Notes under the pieces: generated by a model
Seen by the model: the letters and a program-made list of their open reading frames with translations, nothing else
Databases searched by the model: none
Told to the model about the DNA's origin: nothing
Part shown: positions 1-7,570 of the stretch, one piece after another
Layout of the letters: every line of letters starts with the position of its first letter
How positions within the stretch are numbered: the stretch's first letter is position 1
Position numbers and translations under genes: made by a program
DNA from: Devosia equisanguinis
GTDB lineage: Bacteria > Pseudomonadota > Alphaproteobacteria > Rhizobiales > Hyphomicrobiaceae
NCBI GenBank assembly: GCA_945862355.1
Contig: CAMAYR010000012.1
Span: 1-38,066, forward strand
Direction of reading: 5' to 3'
Length of the DNA stretch: 38,066 nucleotides

Positions 1-327
1 GTCCTTCTCGCTCATAGTGCGGCCGTCCTGGGCTCCGCGCACATCGATCGACGCCGGCTCGACAGCGGAAAGGAACCGGACACCGACTGCATCGGCTCTA
101 TGGTGTCGGACCTCGCACCAGGAACGAAAGCCGGAAGCCTCTATCGTAAGGACGAAGTTGTATGGCAGCCACGAGGGTTTTTCCAGCCCGATCAGCGCTC
201 CACCCACCGAGACGTCGAGCACGGTGCAGCTCAGTCTCGGCCGGCCAGGCACGCTGATCCAGGCGTACAGGCTTGTCTTTCGGCGGCCGAATTGTCGCTT
301 CTCGGCGGGGTTGCCCGGTTTGGTCAT
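1..327 (-). CDS. PilZ-domain protein (3' end cut by window edge)
   Basis: Reading leftward from an ATG at 327, an open frame of 109 codons runs off the window without a stop. The protein shows the two PilZ signatures: an RxxxR motif (Arg11 and Arg15, in KRQFGRR) near the N-terminus and a DxSxxG motif (Asp38, Ser40, Gly43, in LDVSVGGA), with a beta-rich pattern between and after them. PilZ domains bind cyclic di-GMP and usually modulate motility, exopolysaccharide or enzyme output; which of these applies here cannot be told. The Shine-Dalgarno signal is weak (a GGAG about 14 bases upstream), so the start is less certain than the domain. Other frames over this stretch are shorter or have no recognisable content. 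No neighbour helps to define its role. Confidence 0.75.
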   Translation of the reverse strand, partial: MTKPGNPAEKRQFGRRKTSLYAWISVPGRPRLSCTVLDVSVGGALIGLEKPSWLPYNFVLTIEASGFRSWCEVRHHRADAVGVRFLSAVEPASIDVRGAQDGRTMSEKD

Positions 328-928
328 TGCTGGTGGCCCGTTTCTCCGTCGCACGCCGCGGCAGATACATTCCGACAATGCCAGACATCCGTTAATTGCG
401 GGGCGTTCTGCGCACCCTGAATTTTAAGCAAGGTCGGAAAAATCCGATGCCCCCGGCCCGACCTTGGAAAGCCGGGCATCACGGCACGATGCGATGGGGC
501 ATGAACAACGTCGCCACGGCCAGTTTCGAGCCCGTCGGAAAAAGGTCGGGGTGGCAGCCGGCCGAACCTGTCCAGCAACTGCCGGGTCCCAGGCCGATCA
601 TGAATTCAGCCGCGGGCCTGGTCGCATTCGGGTTGGGAGAGTTCGATGAGATCCCCCACCTGCCTTTACTGCTGCGAAACGGGATCGAGCACCCAGAAAT
701 CCGTTGGTTGTCCGGCCAGCTTCACGTTGAGCGTCAGGTTCAGGAAGCTGTTGTGCGCGATCCGATATTCGCCCGACCCCACACCACGGGTCGCCGCGAT
801 ATGCCACTGGATGATCAGGGTCACTTTGCCGAGCCGCACTTCGCGCTGCAACATCGCGCAGACAAGTTGGCCCGGGTCCGCAATTCTGCTTAAATGGGCC
901 GAACCACACTTGGCGAGAGGAACATTCC
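328..928. other. Region without a confident gene
   Basis: This 600-base stretch separates the leftward PilZ gene from the rightward dioxygenase gene. The only frame that looks protein-like is on the minus strand: an ATG at 854 gives 62 codons ending in TAA at 666-668, and the same frame stays open past that stop for about 20 further codons (reading through to the segment GDLIELSQPE). That could be a small gene, or a degraded one with a nonsense codon. The longer plus-strand frame over 396-893 looks like its antisense mirror. No promoter, repeat or RNA gene could be recognised. Confidence 0.4.
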
Positions 929-1894
929 ATGGCTAAGGCGAACGCCTACGGCATCCGCAGCGTAGAGCTGGCCGTGCGCGACCTGGAGGCGACAAAGGCC
1001 TTCTACGAGGCGCAGTGGGGGCTGCGCGAGGTCGCCCGCGAGAACGGCTCCGTGTTCATGCGTGCGACGGGGAAAGACCACCACGTTCTGACCATCCATC
1101 AGGCACCGCGGGCAAAGCTGATGTCGATCGATCTCGGCGCCAAGTCCAGCGCCGAGGTGGATGCCCTGCACGCCCAGGCCGTGGCACTCGGGGCGGCGGT
1201 GCTCGAGGCGCCACGCGAGCTTGCCGCGATCGCGGGCGGCGGCTACGGCTTCGCATTGCAGTCGCCGGAGGGCCAGAAGGTCACCATTTCGGCAGGCGTG
1301 GCCGTTCATGCCGATCACGAGCAGGATGCGTCCAAGCCGGAACGGCTCTCCCACGTCGTGCTCAATGCCGCGAAGTATGACGAGCAGATCGCCTTTTTCC
1401 GCGACGTGCTGGGCTTCCGGCTCGCGGATACGACCGACTTCATGGATTTCCTTCGCTGCTGCGAGGACCATCATTCGGTGGCCGTTGCGCGCTCGGAAGG
1501 AGCATCGCTCAACCACATGGCCTACGAGCTGCCGAACGTCGAGGGCCTGATGCGCGGCTCGGGACGCATGAAACAGTCGGGCTTCGACATCGGCTGGGGC
1601 GTCGGCCGGCACGGTCCTGGCGACAACGTGTTCGCCTACTTCATCGAGCCCAACGGGTTCGTGACCGAGTACACCACCGGCATGGAGCAGGTCGAGAACG
1701 ACAGCTACGAGTGGCATGGCCCTGAATACTGGGCAACGGCGTTCACGCGTCCCTGCCGCTGGGGCATGGCGATGACGATGGCGCCGGGCTTCCGCGACGC
1801 GATGAAGGGCAAAATCGTCGAAGAGCGCAACGCGCGCTGCGAGGAAGTCATCGCGAAAGGTCTGCAGAACGGCTTGAAGGGAGCGGCCGAATAA
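929..1894 (+). CDS. VOC-family extradiol (catechol 2,3-dioxygenase-like) dioxygenase
   Basis: The 321-residue protein has two vicinal-oxygen-chelate modules (about 5-125 and 138-255), the arrangement of type I extradiol ring-cleavage dioxygenases. Likely Fe(II) ligands lie in the second module: His142 (RLSHVVLN), His196 (SLNHMAYE) and Glu247 (FVTEYTTG). The segment GWGVGRHGPGDNVFAYF, which follows the second ligand, is typical of the family and includes the conserved second-sphere His227. The reaction would be meta-cleavage of a catecholic substrate; the substrate itself is not evident. The C-terminal tail (about 260-321) is longer than in small VOC proteins. ATG at 929 is preceded by GAGAGG at good spacing. 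A strong hairpin terminator follows at 1934, so it is probably transcribed separately from the monooxygenase and TRAP genes downstream, although all may serve one catabolic route. Confidence 0.85.
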   Translation: MAKANAYGIRSVELAVRDLEATKAFYEAQWGLREVARENGSVFMRATGKDHHVLTIHQAPRAKLMSIDLGAKSSAEVDALHAQAVALGAAVLEAPRELAAIAGGGYGFALQSPEGQKVTISAGVAVHADHEQDASKPERLSHVVLNAAKYDEQIAFFRDVLGFRLADTTDFMDFLRCCEDHHSVAVARSEGASLNHMAYELPNVEGLMRGSGRMKQSGFDIGWGVGRHGPGDNVFAYFIEPNGFVTEYTTGMEQVENDSYEWHGPEYWATAFTRPCRWGMAMTMAPGFRDAMKGKIVEERNARCEEVIAKGLQNGLKGAAE

Positions 1895-1933
1895 GGGCGT
1901 GCCGGCTGCTCGAATTGCTCGGGAATATTTCAG

Positions 1934-1958
1934 CGGGCGGCCTCGAGGTCGCCCGTTT
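1934..1958 (+). terminator. Intrinsic terminator after the VOC dioxygenase gene
   Basis: CGGGCG pairs with CGCCCG, continued inward by a G-T wobble and CC/GG pairs closing a TCGA loop, and followed by TTT. It lies 40 bases after the dioxygenase stop codon. Confidence 0.7.
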
Positions 1959-2206
1959 GCATGGGGGAGGCGGAATGCGAATGGGGCCCGGCCTGAAAGC
2001 GCTGGTCGACAGCTTTGAAATACTGTTTCATCAGTGATTCTTGAGAGCATCGGGACAGGATGTCTCGCCGCGCAGCCACGGCGATACCGATATGCGCCAG
2101 GCACCGCTCGACTGAGGCTCACTGCCTGGGTTAGGATTTGAGCGGTCACATTGGGGGGGCAGGCCAACCTGCGGTCGACTGGTCCGGGCATTCCTACCGA
2201 TGAACC

Positions 2207-2279
2207 GCCAGTCACTTGCAAAGCCAGTCACTTGCAAGGCCAGGCTCTTAAACCGACATCCTCCTCAACCGACATCCTC
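2207..2279. repeat. Two neighbouring tandem duplications, both of 16-base period
   Basis: The first pair (2207-2221 and 2223-2237) is a perfect 15-base match. The second pair (2251-2263 and 2267-2279) is a perfect 13-base match. The two units are unrelated to each other but share the same period. They sit 15-85 bases before the monooxygenase start. Confidence 0.75.
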
Positions 2280-2292
2280 TCGCAAGGAAGCC

Positions 2293-3927
2293 ATGGCAGC
2301 CGAAAGCTCAGGCCCCCGATCTCCCATCCTTCCCGGCTCCCGCTTCGACGCCATCGTCGTGGGGGCGGGCTTCGCCGGCCTCTACATGCTTTACCGCCTG
2401 AGAAAGCTGGGCTTCAGCGCGCGCGCCATCGAGGCAGCTCCCGGCGTCGGCGGCACGTGGTTCTGGAACCGCTACCCAGGCGCGCGCTGTGATTTCGAGA
2501 GCATGCAATATTGCTATCAGTTCGACGAGGCGCTGCAGCAGGACTGGGAGTGGAAGGAACGGTTCGCGTCGCAACCGGAGATCCTTGCCTACATCGAGCA
2601 TGTCTCCGGTCGCTTCGACCTCAGGCGCGACATCCAGTTCGAGACCCGCGTGCGCTCCGCTACATTCGACGAGACGGCGAACGAGTGGGCCGTCGAGACG
2701 GATCGCGGGCAATCGCTTCGCGCGCAGTTCTTCATCATGGGCGTGGGCTGCCTGTCCTCGGCCAATCCGCCGGCGCTGCCCGGCGCGGAGGCGTTCGGTG
2801 GCAAGGTCTACTGCACCTGGAAATGGCCGCACGAGAAGGTCGATTTCTCGGGCCAGCGGGTTGGCGTCATCGGCACCGGCTCGTCGGGTGTGCAGGCCAT
2901 TCCGCTGATCGCCGAGGAAGCCGGCCACCTGACAGTTTTTCAACGCACGCCGAATTACGTCGTGCCCGCGCAGAACCGGGCATTGTCCCCGGAAGAGGTT
3001 GCCGCGATCAAGGCCGATTATCGCGGCCTGCGGGCTCGTGCCCGGCAACTGCCCAACCTTTACGTTTTCTCCCGGCACACTGACAGCGCCCTTTCCGTGT
3101 CGGACGAGGAGCGGCGCGCACGCTTCGAGGCGCAGTGGGTGCTCGGCGGTCTGCAGTTCCTCGGCGCCTTCGGCGATCTGACGACCAACCCGGAAGCCAA
3201 CAAGTTCATCACGCAATTCTGGCGCGAGAAGATCAGCGGGATCGTCAAGAACCCCATGACGGCTGACCTGCTCACGCCGAAAGACGAAATCTTCGGCTGC
3301 AAACGCCTCGTGTCGGGCAATGACTATTACGAGACGTTCAACCGGGCGAACTTCTCGCTCGTCGATGTCTCCGGGGAAGGTGGGATCGAGCGTTTGACGG
3401 CGAGCGGCATTCGCGCGGGCGGACAGGACTATCCGCTCGATGCGCTGGTGCTTGCGACGGGCTTCGACGCCATGACGGGGAGCGTTGTGCGGATCGACAT
3501 CAGGGGCCGCGGCGGCGTCACCATCCAGGACGCTTGGCGCGACGGCCCGGGCAATTTCATCGGGCTCGCCGTCCACGGCTTCCCCAACATGTTCAACTTG
3601 GCCGGTCCCGGCGGGCCTTCGGTGCTCGCCAACATGGTCGCTTGCGGCGAGCAGCACGTCGAATGGATCTCGGACTGCCTAGTATTCATGCGCGAGAAGG
3701 GCCTCGCCAGCGTCGAAGCTACGGCCGAGGCACAGAAGGCATGGGGCGAAGAGGTCGCCGCCGCCGCGAAGACATCGCTGCGATCGGCGTGTAACTCCTG
3801 GTACGTGGGCTCCAACGTGGAAGGCAAGGCGCGGGTGTTCATGCCGTATATCGGCGGTTTTCCTAGATACGAGGCATTCTGCAACCGGGTCGCCGCCGAG
3901 GGATATGAGGGCTTCGAACTCAGGTAG
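2293..3927 (+). CDS. Baeyer-Villiger-type flavin monooxygenase (cyclohexanone monooxygenase-like)
   Basis: The 544-residue protein matches the length and layout of FAD/NADPH Baeyer-Villiger monooxygenases of the cyclohexanone monooxygenase group. An FAD Rossmann motif GAGFAG is at 24-29, the GGTWFWNRYPGARCD segment at 53-67, and an NADPH Rossmann motif GTGSSG at 194-199, followed by VFQRTPNYVVPA. A C-terminal ETFNRANFSLVDV-type segment is also typical. The family fingerprint FxGxxxHxxxWP appears at 168-179 as FGGKVYCTWKWP, with Cys174 where His is normal. ATG 2293 is chosen because AAGGAAG precedes it; the in-frame ATG at 2200 has no comparable signal. The likely role is oxygen insertion into a cyclic or aryl ketone in the cytoplasm. 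The TRAP genes start about 100 bases downstream with no obvious terminator between, so they may be co-transcribed. Confidence 0.85.
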   Translation: MAAESSGPRSPILPGSRFDAIVVGAGFAGLYMLYRLRKLGFSARAIEAAPGVGGTWFWNRYPGARCDFESMQYCYQFDEALQQDWEWKERFASQPEILAYIEHVSGRFDLRRDIQFETRVRSATFDETANEWAVETDRGQSLRAQFFIMGVGCLSSANPPALPGAEAFGGKVYCTWKWPHEKVDFSGQRVGVIGTGSSGVQAIPLIAEEAGHLTVFQRTPNYVVPAQNRALSPEEVAAIKADYRGLRARARQLPNLYVFSRHTDSALSVSDEERRARFEAQWVLGGLQFLGAFGDLTTNPEANKFITQFWREKISGIVKNPMTADLLTPKDEIFGCKRLVSGNDYYETFNRANFSLVDVSGEGGIERLTASGIRAGGQDYPLDALVLATGFDAMTGSVVRIDIRGRGGVTIQDAWRDGPGNFIGLAVHGFPNMFNLAGPGGPSVLANMVACGEQHVEWISDCLVFMREKGLASVEATAEAQKAWGEEVAAAAKTSLRSACNSWYVGSNVEGKARVFMPYIGGFPRYEAFCNRVAAEGYEGFELR

Positions 3928-4031
3928 CCTGATGGCATAGACGCGCTTCCGCTCTTGCGGGCCCGTATCTTGCCGCATACGCTTTGTGCAAGAGTTCTTC
4001 AAAACCACAGTCTCCAACCGGGAGGAAATCC

Positions 4032-5048
4032 ATGAGGGTTGCAAACTTGACGGCGTTCGCCGCCGCAGCGCTACTGGCGAGCCAGACGATTTCGAGCGCG
4101 GCTTTCGCGCAGACCAACTTCCTTGTCGGCAACACCACCGTGGGCGATGCCCAGGCGGCAGCGAACGACAAGCTCGCAGAGCTCGTCACGAAGCACACGA
4201 ACGGCAAGCTCAAGGGATCGGCGCGGCACGGCCAGTCGCTCGGCGGCTATGCCCAGATGCTGCCGGCGCTGCAGGCCGGCTCGATCGGCGCTCTCGTGAT
4301 GCCGACGGGCTTCATGGCCACCATCGTGCCGGAGCTGTCGCTGTTCGATATGCCGTTCCTGACGCCCGGCGAGACAGCCAAGATCAGCGCATTCGCGCGG
4401 CAGAGCAAAGCCGCAGAGGAGATGAAGAAGTTCGCCGCGCAGCGCGGCATCCTCATCATGGGCTACCACGGCATCGGACCTCAGAGCTTTCTCACCAAGT
4501 TCCCGGTCAAGACGCTCGAGGACATCAAGGGCAAGAAGATCCGTGTAATCCCATCTCCGCCGCGCGTCGGCGCTTATCAGGATTGGGGTGCGGTGCCGCG
4601 GCCGATGGAGCTTGGCGAGGTCTACACCTCCTTGCAGCAGGGTACGATCGATGGCATGGAGAACCCGCCCGACGTGATCTTTCGCATGAAGCATCACGAG
4701 GTCGCTAAGTTCTACACGATCACGGAGCACTTCTCCTTCATGTCGGCCGTCGTCGTCAGCAAGCGGCTGTTCGATGGCCAGCCCAAGGACATCCAGGCGG
4801 CGATCACGAAGGCTGCCAGCGAGACGCTCGCTTTCGCCGATCCGCTCTACACGGCTAGCCAGAACGACAGCCTCAAGGAGTTGCAGAAGTCGGTGACTGT
4901 CACGAGGCTTCCGGCGGCGGAGCTCGCCAAGATGAAGGACCTCGCGCAGAAAGGCGTTTGGTCTCGAATGGAGGCCGACGCGAAGCGCGGCCCGATCGTC
5001 AAGCTTCTCAAGGAGGACGCTGCCCGCTACGCGGCGAGCGCGAAGTAA
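4032..5048 (+). CDS. TRAP transporter substrate-binding protein (DctP family)
   Basis: This 338-residue periplasmic protein begins with a signal peptide (hydrophobic AFAAAALLASQTISSAAFAQ, cleavage probably after AFA). The body has the DctP layout, including the segment LEDIKGKKIRVIPSPPRVG and a following PMELGEVYTSLQQGTIDGMENPP block characteristic of TRAP receptors, where a conserved Arg normally contacts the substrate carboxylate. The substrate is therefore probably an organic acid. ATG 4032 has a near-perfect GGGAGGAAATCC in front; an upstream in-frame ATG at 3984 would place 16 polar residues before the signal peptide and is rejected. It is the first of three TRAP genes, and its position next to oxygenase genes suggests uptake of an aromatic or alicyclic acid, which is inference. 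Confidence 0.9.
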   Translation: MRVANLTAFAAAALLASQTISSAAFAQTNFLVGNTTVGDAQAAANDKLAELVTKHTNGKLKGSARHGQSLGGYAQMLPALQAGSIGALVMPTGFMATIVPELSLFDMPFLTPGETAKISAFARQSKAAEEMKKFAAQRGILIMGYHGIGPQSFLTKFPVKTLEDIKGKKIRVIPSPPRVGAYQDWGAVPRPMELGEVYTSLQQGTIDGMENPPDVIFRMKHHEVAKFYTITEHFSFMSAVVVSKRLFDGQPKDIQAAITKAASETLAFADPLYTASQNDSLKELQKSVTVTRLPAAELAKMKDLAQKGVWSRMEADAKRGPIVKLLKEDAARYAASAK

Positions 5049-5073
5049 GCCGGTCGGCGTCGGAGGGGAAGCC

Positions 5074-5628
5074 ATGAGCGCAGATACCTCCGCCGCCGAC
5101 GGCCGGACCGGGCCGCAGCCCGCGACAGGATTGGAGCGGTTGTTCGATTGGGTCTCCCGCACTACACGGGTGGCTGCGACCCTCATCTGTCTGACGCTGA
5201 TCGTGACGACGACTTTCTCTGTCGTCGTCTATCAGCGCGGCATCACGATCTCGTGGCTCGACGACCTCTTGCGCGCGCTTTTGATCTGGCTGGTGTTCCT
5301 GGGCTCGGTCGCGCCCGTCTGGCGGCGAGATCACATCACGATGGACGCGCTCTACACGCGATTTCGACCGGGGACGCGGCGTCTCGTCGATGTATTCATC
5401 GCGCTCATCGGCATTTCGGTATGCGGTTTTCTCACCTGGGTGAGCATCGAGACGACGTGGAGGGAGTACGAGTTCAACACCTTGCTTTCGAGCGGTGAGC
5501 TTCCCCAGTGGCCGCAGACTTTCGTCATCCCTTTGAGCTTCGCACTGATGACGCTCGCCTACATGGGCGTTCTTTTCGTCGCTGTATCGGGGCGGCTGCA
5601 CGCACCGACCCAGCCAATGCCGGATTGA
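5074..5628 (+). CDS. TRAP transporter small permease (DctQ family)
   Basis: The 184-residue protein has four predicted membrane helices (roughly 30-52, 66-84, 108-130 and 150-172), the size and topology of the DctQ small membrane subunit. The stretch WRRDHITMDALY between helices two and three is typical of the family, which usually has a conserved RxxH-type loop there. ATG 5074 follows GGAGGGGAAGCC. It sits 25 bases after dctP and 52 bases before the large permease, as in a standard dctPQM operon. It partners the large permease in the inner membrane for Na+-driven, binding-protein-dependent uptake. Confidence 0.9.
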   Translation: MSADTSAADGRTGPQPATGLERLFDWVSRTTRVAATLICLTLIVTTTFSVVVYQRGITISWLDDLLRALLIWLVFLGSVAPVWRRDHITMDALYTRFRPGTRRLVDVFIALIGISVCGFLTWVSIETTWREYEFNTLLSSGELPQWPQTFVIPLSFALMTLAYMGVLFVAVSGRLHAPTQPMPD

Positions 5629-5680
5629 GCGCCACCAAGCCCAAACGTTCCGCAAACAGGTCTAACGAGGTAGTGCCCGC

Positions 5681-6955
5681 ATGCTGACGGCAATCGCGAT
5701 CGGGGCCTTCGCGCTGCTGTTCATCGGCGTACCCATGTGGCTGATCTTCCTGGTGCTCGCCCTCTTCGCGCTCATCGTGCAGGGCGTTTCGATGGAGGTG
5801 GCCGTCCAGGGGCTTACCGGCACGATCAACAATCTCGTGCTGCTTTCGGTGCCCGGCTTCATCTTCGCGGGCGGCATCATGGCGCGCGGGGGCATGGCGG
5901 CCCGGCTGATCAACTGGATTGCGGCGCTGGTCGGTCGCGTGCCCGGCGGCCTGGCTCTGACGACGATCTCGGCGGCCGAGCTGTTCGGTGCCATCTCCGG
6001 CTCTAGCGCGGCCACGGTTGCAGCACTCGGGCGCATTCTGCACAGCGGCCTGCTGAAGCAGGGCTACGACGAGCGTTTCGTCCTTGGGCTGCTGACCTCG
6101 TCAGGCGCCATCGCGATCATCATTCCGCCGAGCATCACCATGATCCTGTTCTCGGTGATGACGAATGCCTCTGTCGGAAAGCTGTTCCTGGCGGGCTTCA
6201 TCCCGGGGCTACTCGTTGGATTTTGCGCGGCGATTTATTGCGTGTGGTATGCGATCCGCCACGGCGTCAGCGCCGGGCGCGAATGGGATCTGGCCGAGAT
6301 CGGACGCACGACCCGCGACGTGTTCTGGACGCTGGGGGCGCCGCTGATCATCTTTGGCGGCATCTACGGCGGCTTCACGACGCCGACCGAGGCCTCGATG
6401 ATCGTGTCCGTCTATGCCGTGGTCGTGAGCTTGATGATCTACCGCGAGATCACGCTCGCGGGCGTGTGGGACGTGCTCATGGAGACGGCCGACCTGACCG
6501 CGAAGCTCTTCGTCATCGTGGCAGCCGCGGGCGTGTTCTCGTGGTATCTCGCGGCGGAGGCCGTGCCGCAAACGATCGTGTCGGCGATCGAGGGACTGAA
6601 CCTCGCGCCGTGGATGATCCTGCTCGTCATCAATGTCGTGCTGCTGATCGTCGGCATGTTCATGGACCCGAACTCCGCGGTCGTGCTGCTGGCGCCATTG
6701 CTGTGGCCGATCGCGCAACATGCCGGCGTCGATCTCATACACTTCGGCATCATCTTCACCGTCAATCTCGCGATCGGCATGTTCACGCCGCCATTTGGGC
6801 TCAACCTGTTCGTGGCGGGCAGTCTGTTCCGGGCGCGCTCGACCGACATCGTTGCAGGGCTGATGCCGTTCTTCGTGACGTATCTCGTTGCGCTGGCGCT
6901 CATTACCTACATACCGGCGCTATCGCTGTGGCTGCCAAGCGTGCTGATGAAATAG
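5681..6955 (+). CDS. TRAP transporter large permease (DctM family)
   Basis: The 424-residue protein is almost entirely hydrophobic, with about 11-12 membrane helices. It has DctM landmarks: the VPGFIFAGGIMARGGMA segment near residues 53-70, AAELFGAISGSSAATVAALG (about 100-120), SGAIAIIIPPSITMILFS (about 145-160) and a C-terminal FTPPFGLNLFVAGS block. It forms the transport channel of the TRAP system encoded by the three adjacent genes. The length is normal for the family. A GAGG lies about 9 bases before the ATG. A hairpin with a T-run follows at 6991-7019, closing the operon. Confidence 0.92.
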   Translation: MLTAIAIGAFALLFIGVPMWLIFLVLALFALIVQGVSMEVAVQGLTGTINNLVLLSVPGFIFAGGIMARGGMAARLINWIAALVGRVPGGLALTTISAAELFGAISGSSAATVAALGRILHSGLLKQGYDERFVLGLLTSSGAIAIIIPPSITMILFSVMTNASVGKLFLAGFIPGLLVGFCAAIYCVWYAIRHGVSAGREWDLAEIGRTTRDVFWTLGAPLIIFGGIYGGFTTPTEASMIVSVYAVVVSLMIYREITLAGVWDVLMETADLTAKLFVIVAAAGVFSWYLAAEAVPQTIVSAIEGLNLAPWMILLVINVVLLIVGMFMDPNSAVVLLAPLLWPIAQHAGVDLIHFGIIFTVNLAIGMFTPPFGLNLFVAGSLFRARSTDIVAGLMPFFVTYLVALALITYIPALSLWLPSVLMK

Positions 6956-6990
6956 ATCCGGCCCGGGGCGTTTCAGCCGGCGTGTCTGCT

Positions 6991-7019
6991 CCGAAGTCCC
7001 GTCAGCGGCTTCGGGTTTT
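6991..7019 (+). terminator. Probable terminator of the TRAP operon
   Basis: CCGAAG (6991-6996) pairs with CTTCGG (7009-7014) and is followed by GTTTT. It lies 36 bases after the large permease stop. Confidence 0.5.
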
Positions 7020-7182
7020 CCGCTGTCATCGTCGATCTTGCAGACCAGCGATCTCCGCGGCGCCCGATGGGTAGCAGCTCCGTGGCGATGAAGACACATC
7101 TTGCGAGGATTCGTTCCGTCGGCTGTTGCGCCCGCCGCGCAAATGCCTCGGTAGACACACCCGATTCGTGCGTATTCAGACT

Positions 7183-7199
7183 GAATTATTGAATAATTC
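7183..7199. promoter_or_regulatory. AT-rich perfect palindrome, candidate operator
   Basis: GAATTATT and AATAATTC flank a single central G, giving a perfect 17-base palindrome in otherwise GC-rich surroundings. The size and symmetry resemble a binding site for a dimeric repressor. Which gene it controls is unclear, since no start codon with a good ribosome site is close. Confidence 0.4.
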
Positions 7200-7570
7200 T
7201 CCATCTTCTCAATCGATCGAGATGCTCGCGACGGCATCCCGCAGTCACGGCGCCACCGCTGGGATGGTCTTTCAATCGGCAGGGTTTTGCAGTAGCAGTT
7301 GACCCCATGGGTCTGCCTATGACCCGGGGGCGAGTGGGGAGTGTGGCTTGTCTGTCGATTCGATGATGCTCGATGATGGCGGGGCTTTATGTCCTCTTCC
7401 GCGAGCAGCCATTCACGGCATTCCGCGTAGGGTCGGCGAAGTCCAGGCCAGGCAGGTTCGGCGAAGCCCAATCCAGGGGGGTGACATCCTTCCACGAGTC
7501 CTCATCGGCATTAGTTCATTAGACATCAGTGCAGTCGACCTCAGTGCAGTAGAACAAGGAGTGCTTGTGC

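Larger units (their letters stand above)
1895..2292. other. Intergenic region with two adjacent 16-base tandem duplications
   Basis: Apart from the terminator at 1934 this 398-base gap holds no convincing gene. A 7-base inverted repeat (CCAGGCA at 2097-2103, TGCCTGG at 2123-2129) could be an operator or weak hairpin. Just before the monooxygenase gene, GCCAGTCACTTGCAA occurs at 2207-2221 and 2223-2237, and AACCGACATCCTC at 2251-2263 and 2267-2279; both pairs repeat with a 16-base period. An ATG at 2200 is in frame with the monooxygenase but would translate these repeats, so the start at 2293 is preferred. Confidence 0.6.
6956..7570. other. 615-base intergenic region containing a 17-base perfect palindrome
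   Basis: No confident gene lies between the TRAP operon and the secreted-protein gene. The region contains the TRAP terminator, an AT-rich palindrome at 7183-7199, a GGGTC/GACCC dyad near 7308-7325 and two copies of CAGTGCAGT about 15 bases apart near 7527-7550, just before the next gene. A 61-codon minus-strand frame (GTG at 7158) exists but has no ribosome site and would include the terminator, so it is not called. Confidence 0.5.

Noticed and set aside
890-2221. 443-codon open frame on the minus strand
   Set aside because: It lies antisense to the VOC dioxygenase, is rich in His/Arg/Gly without any domain, and is a typical GC-rich shadow.
6973-7158. 61-codon minus-strand frame starting with GTG
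   Set aside because: No ribosome site, no recognisable family, and it overlaps the probable TRAP terminator. The nearby palindrome at 7183 keeps it from being dismissed completely.
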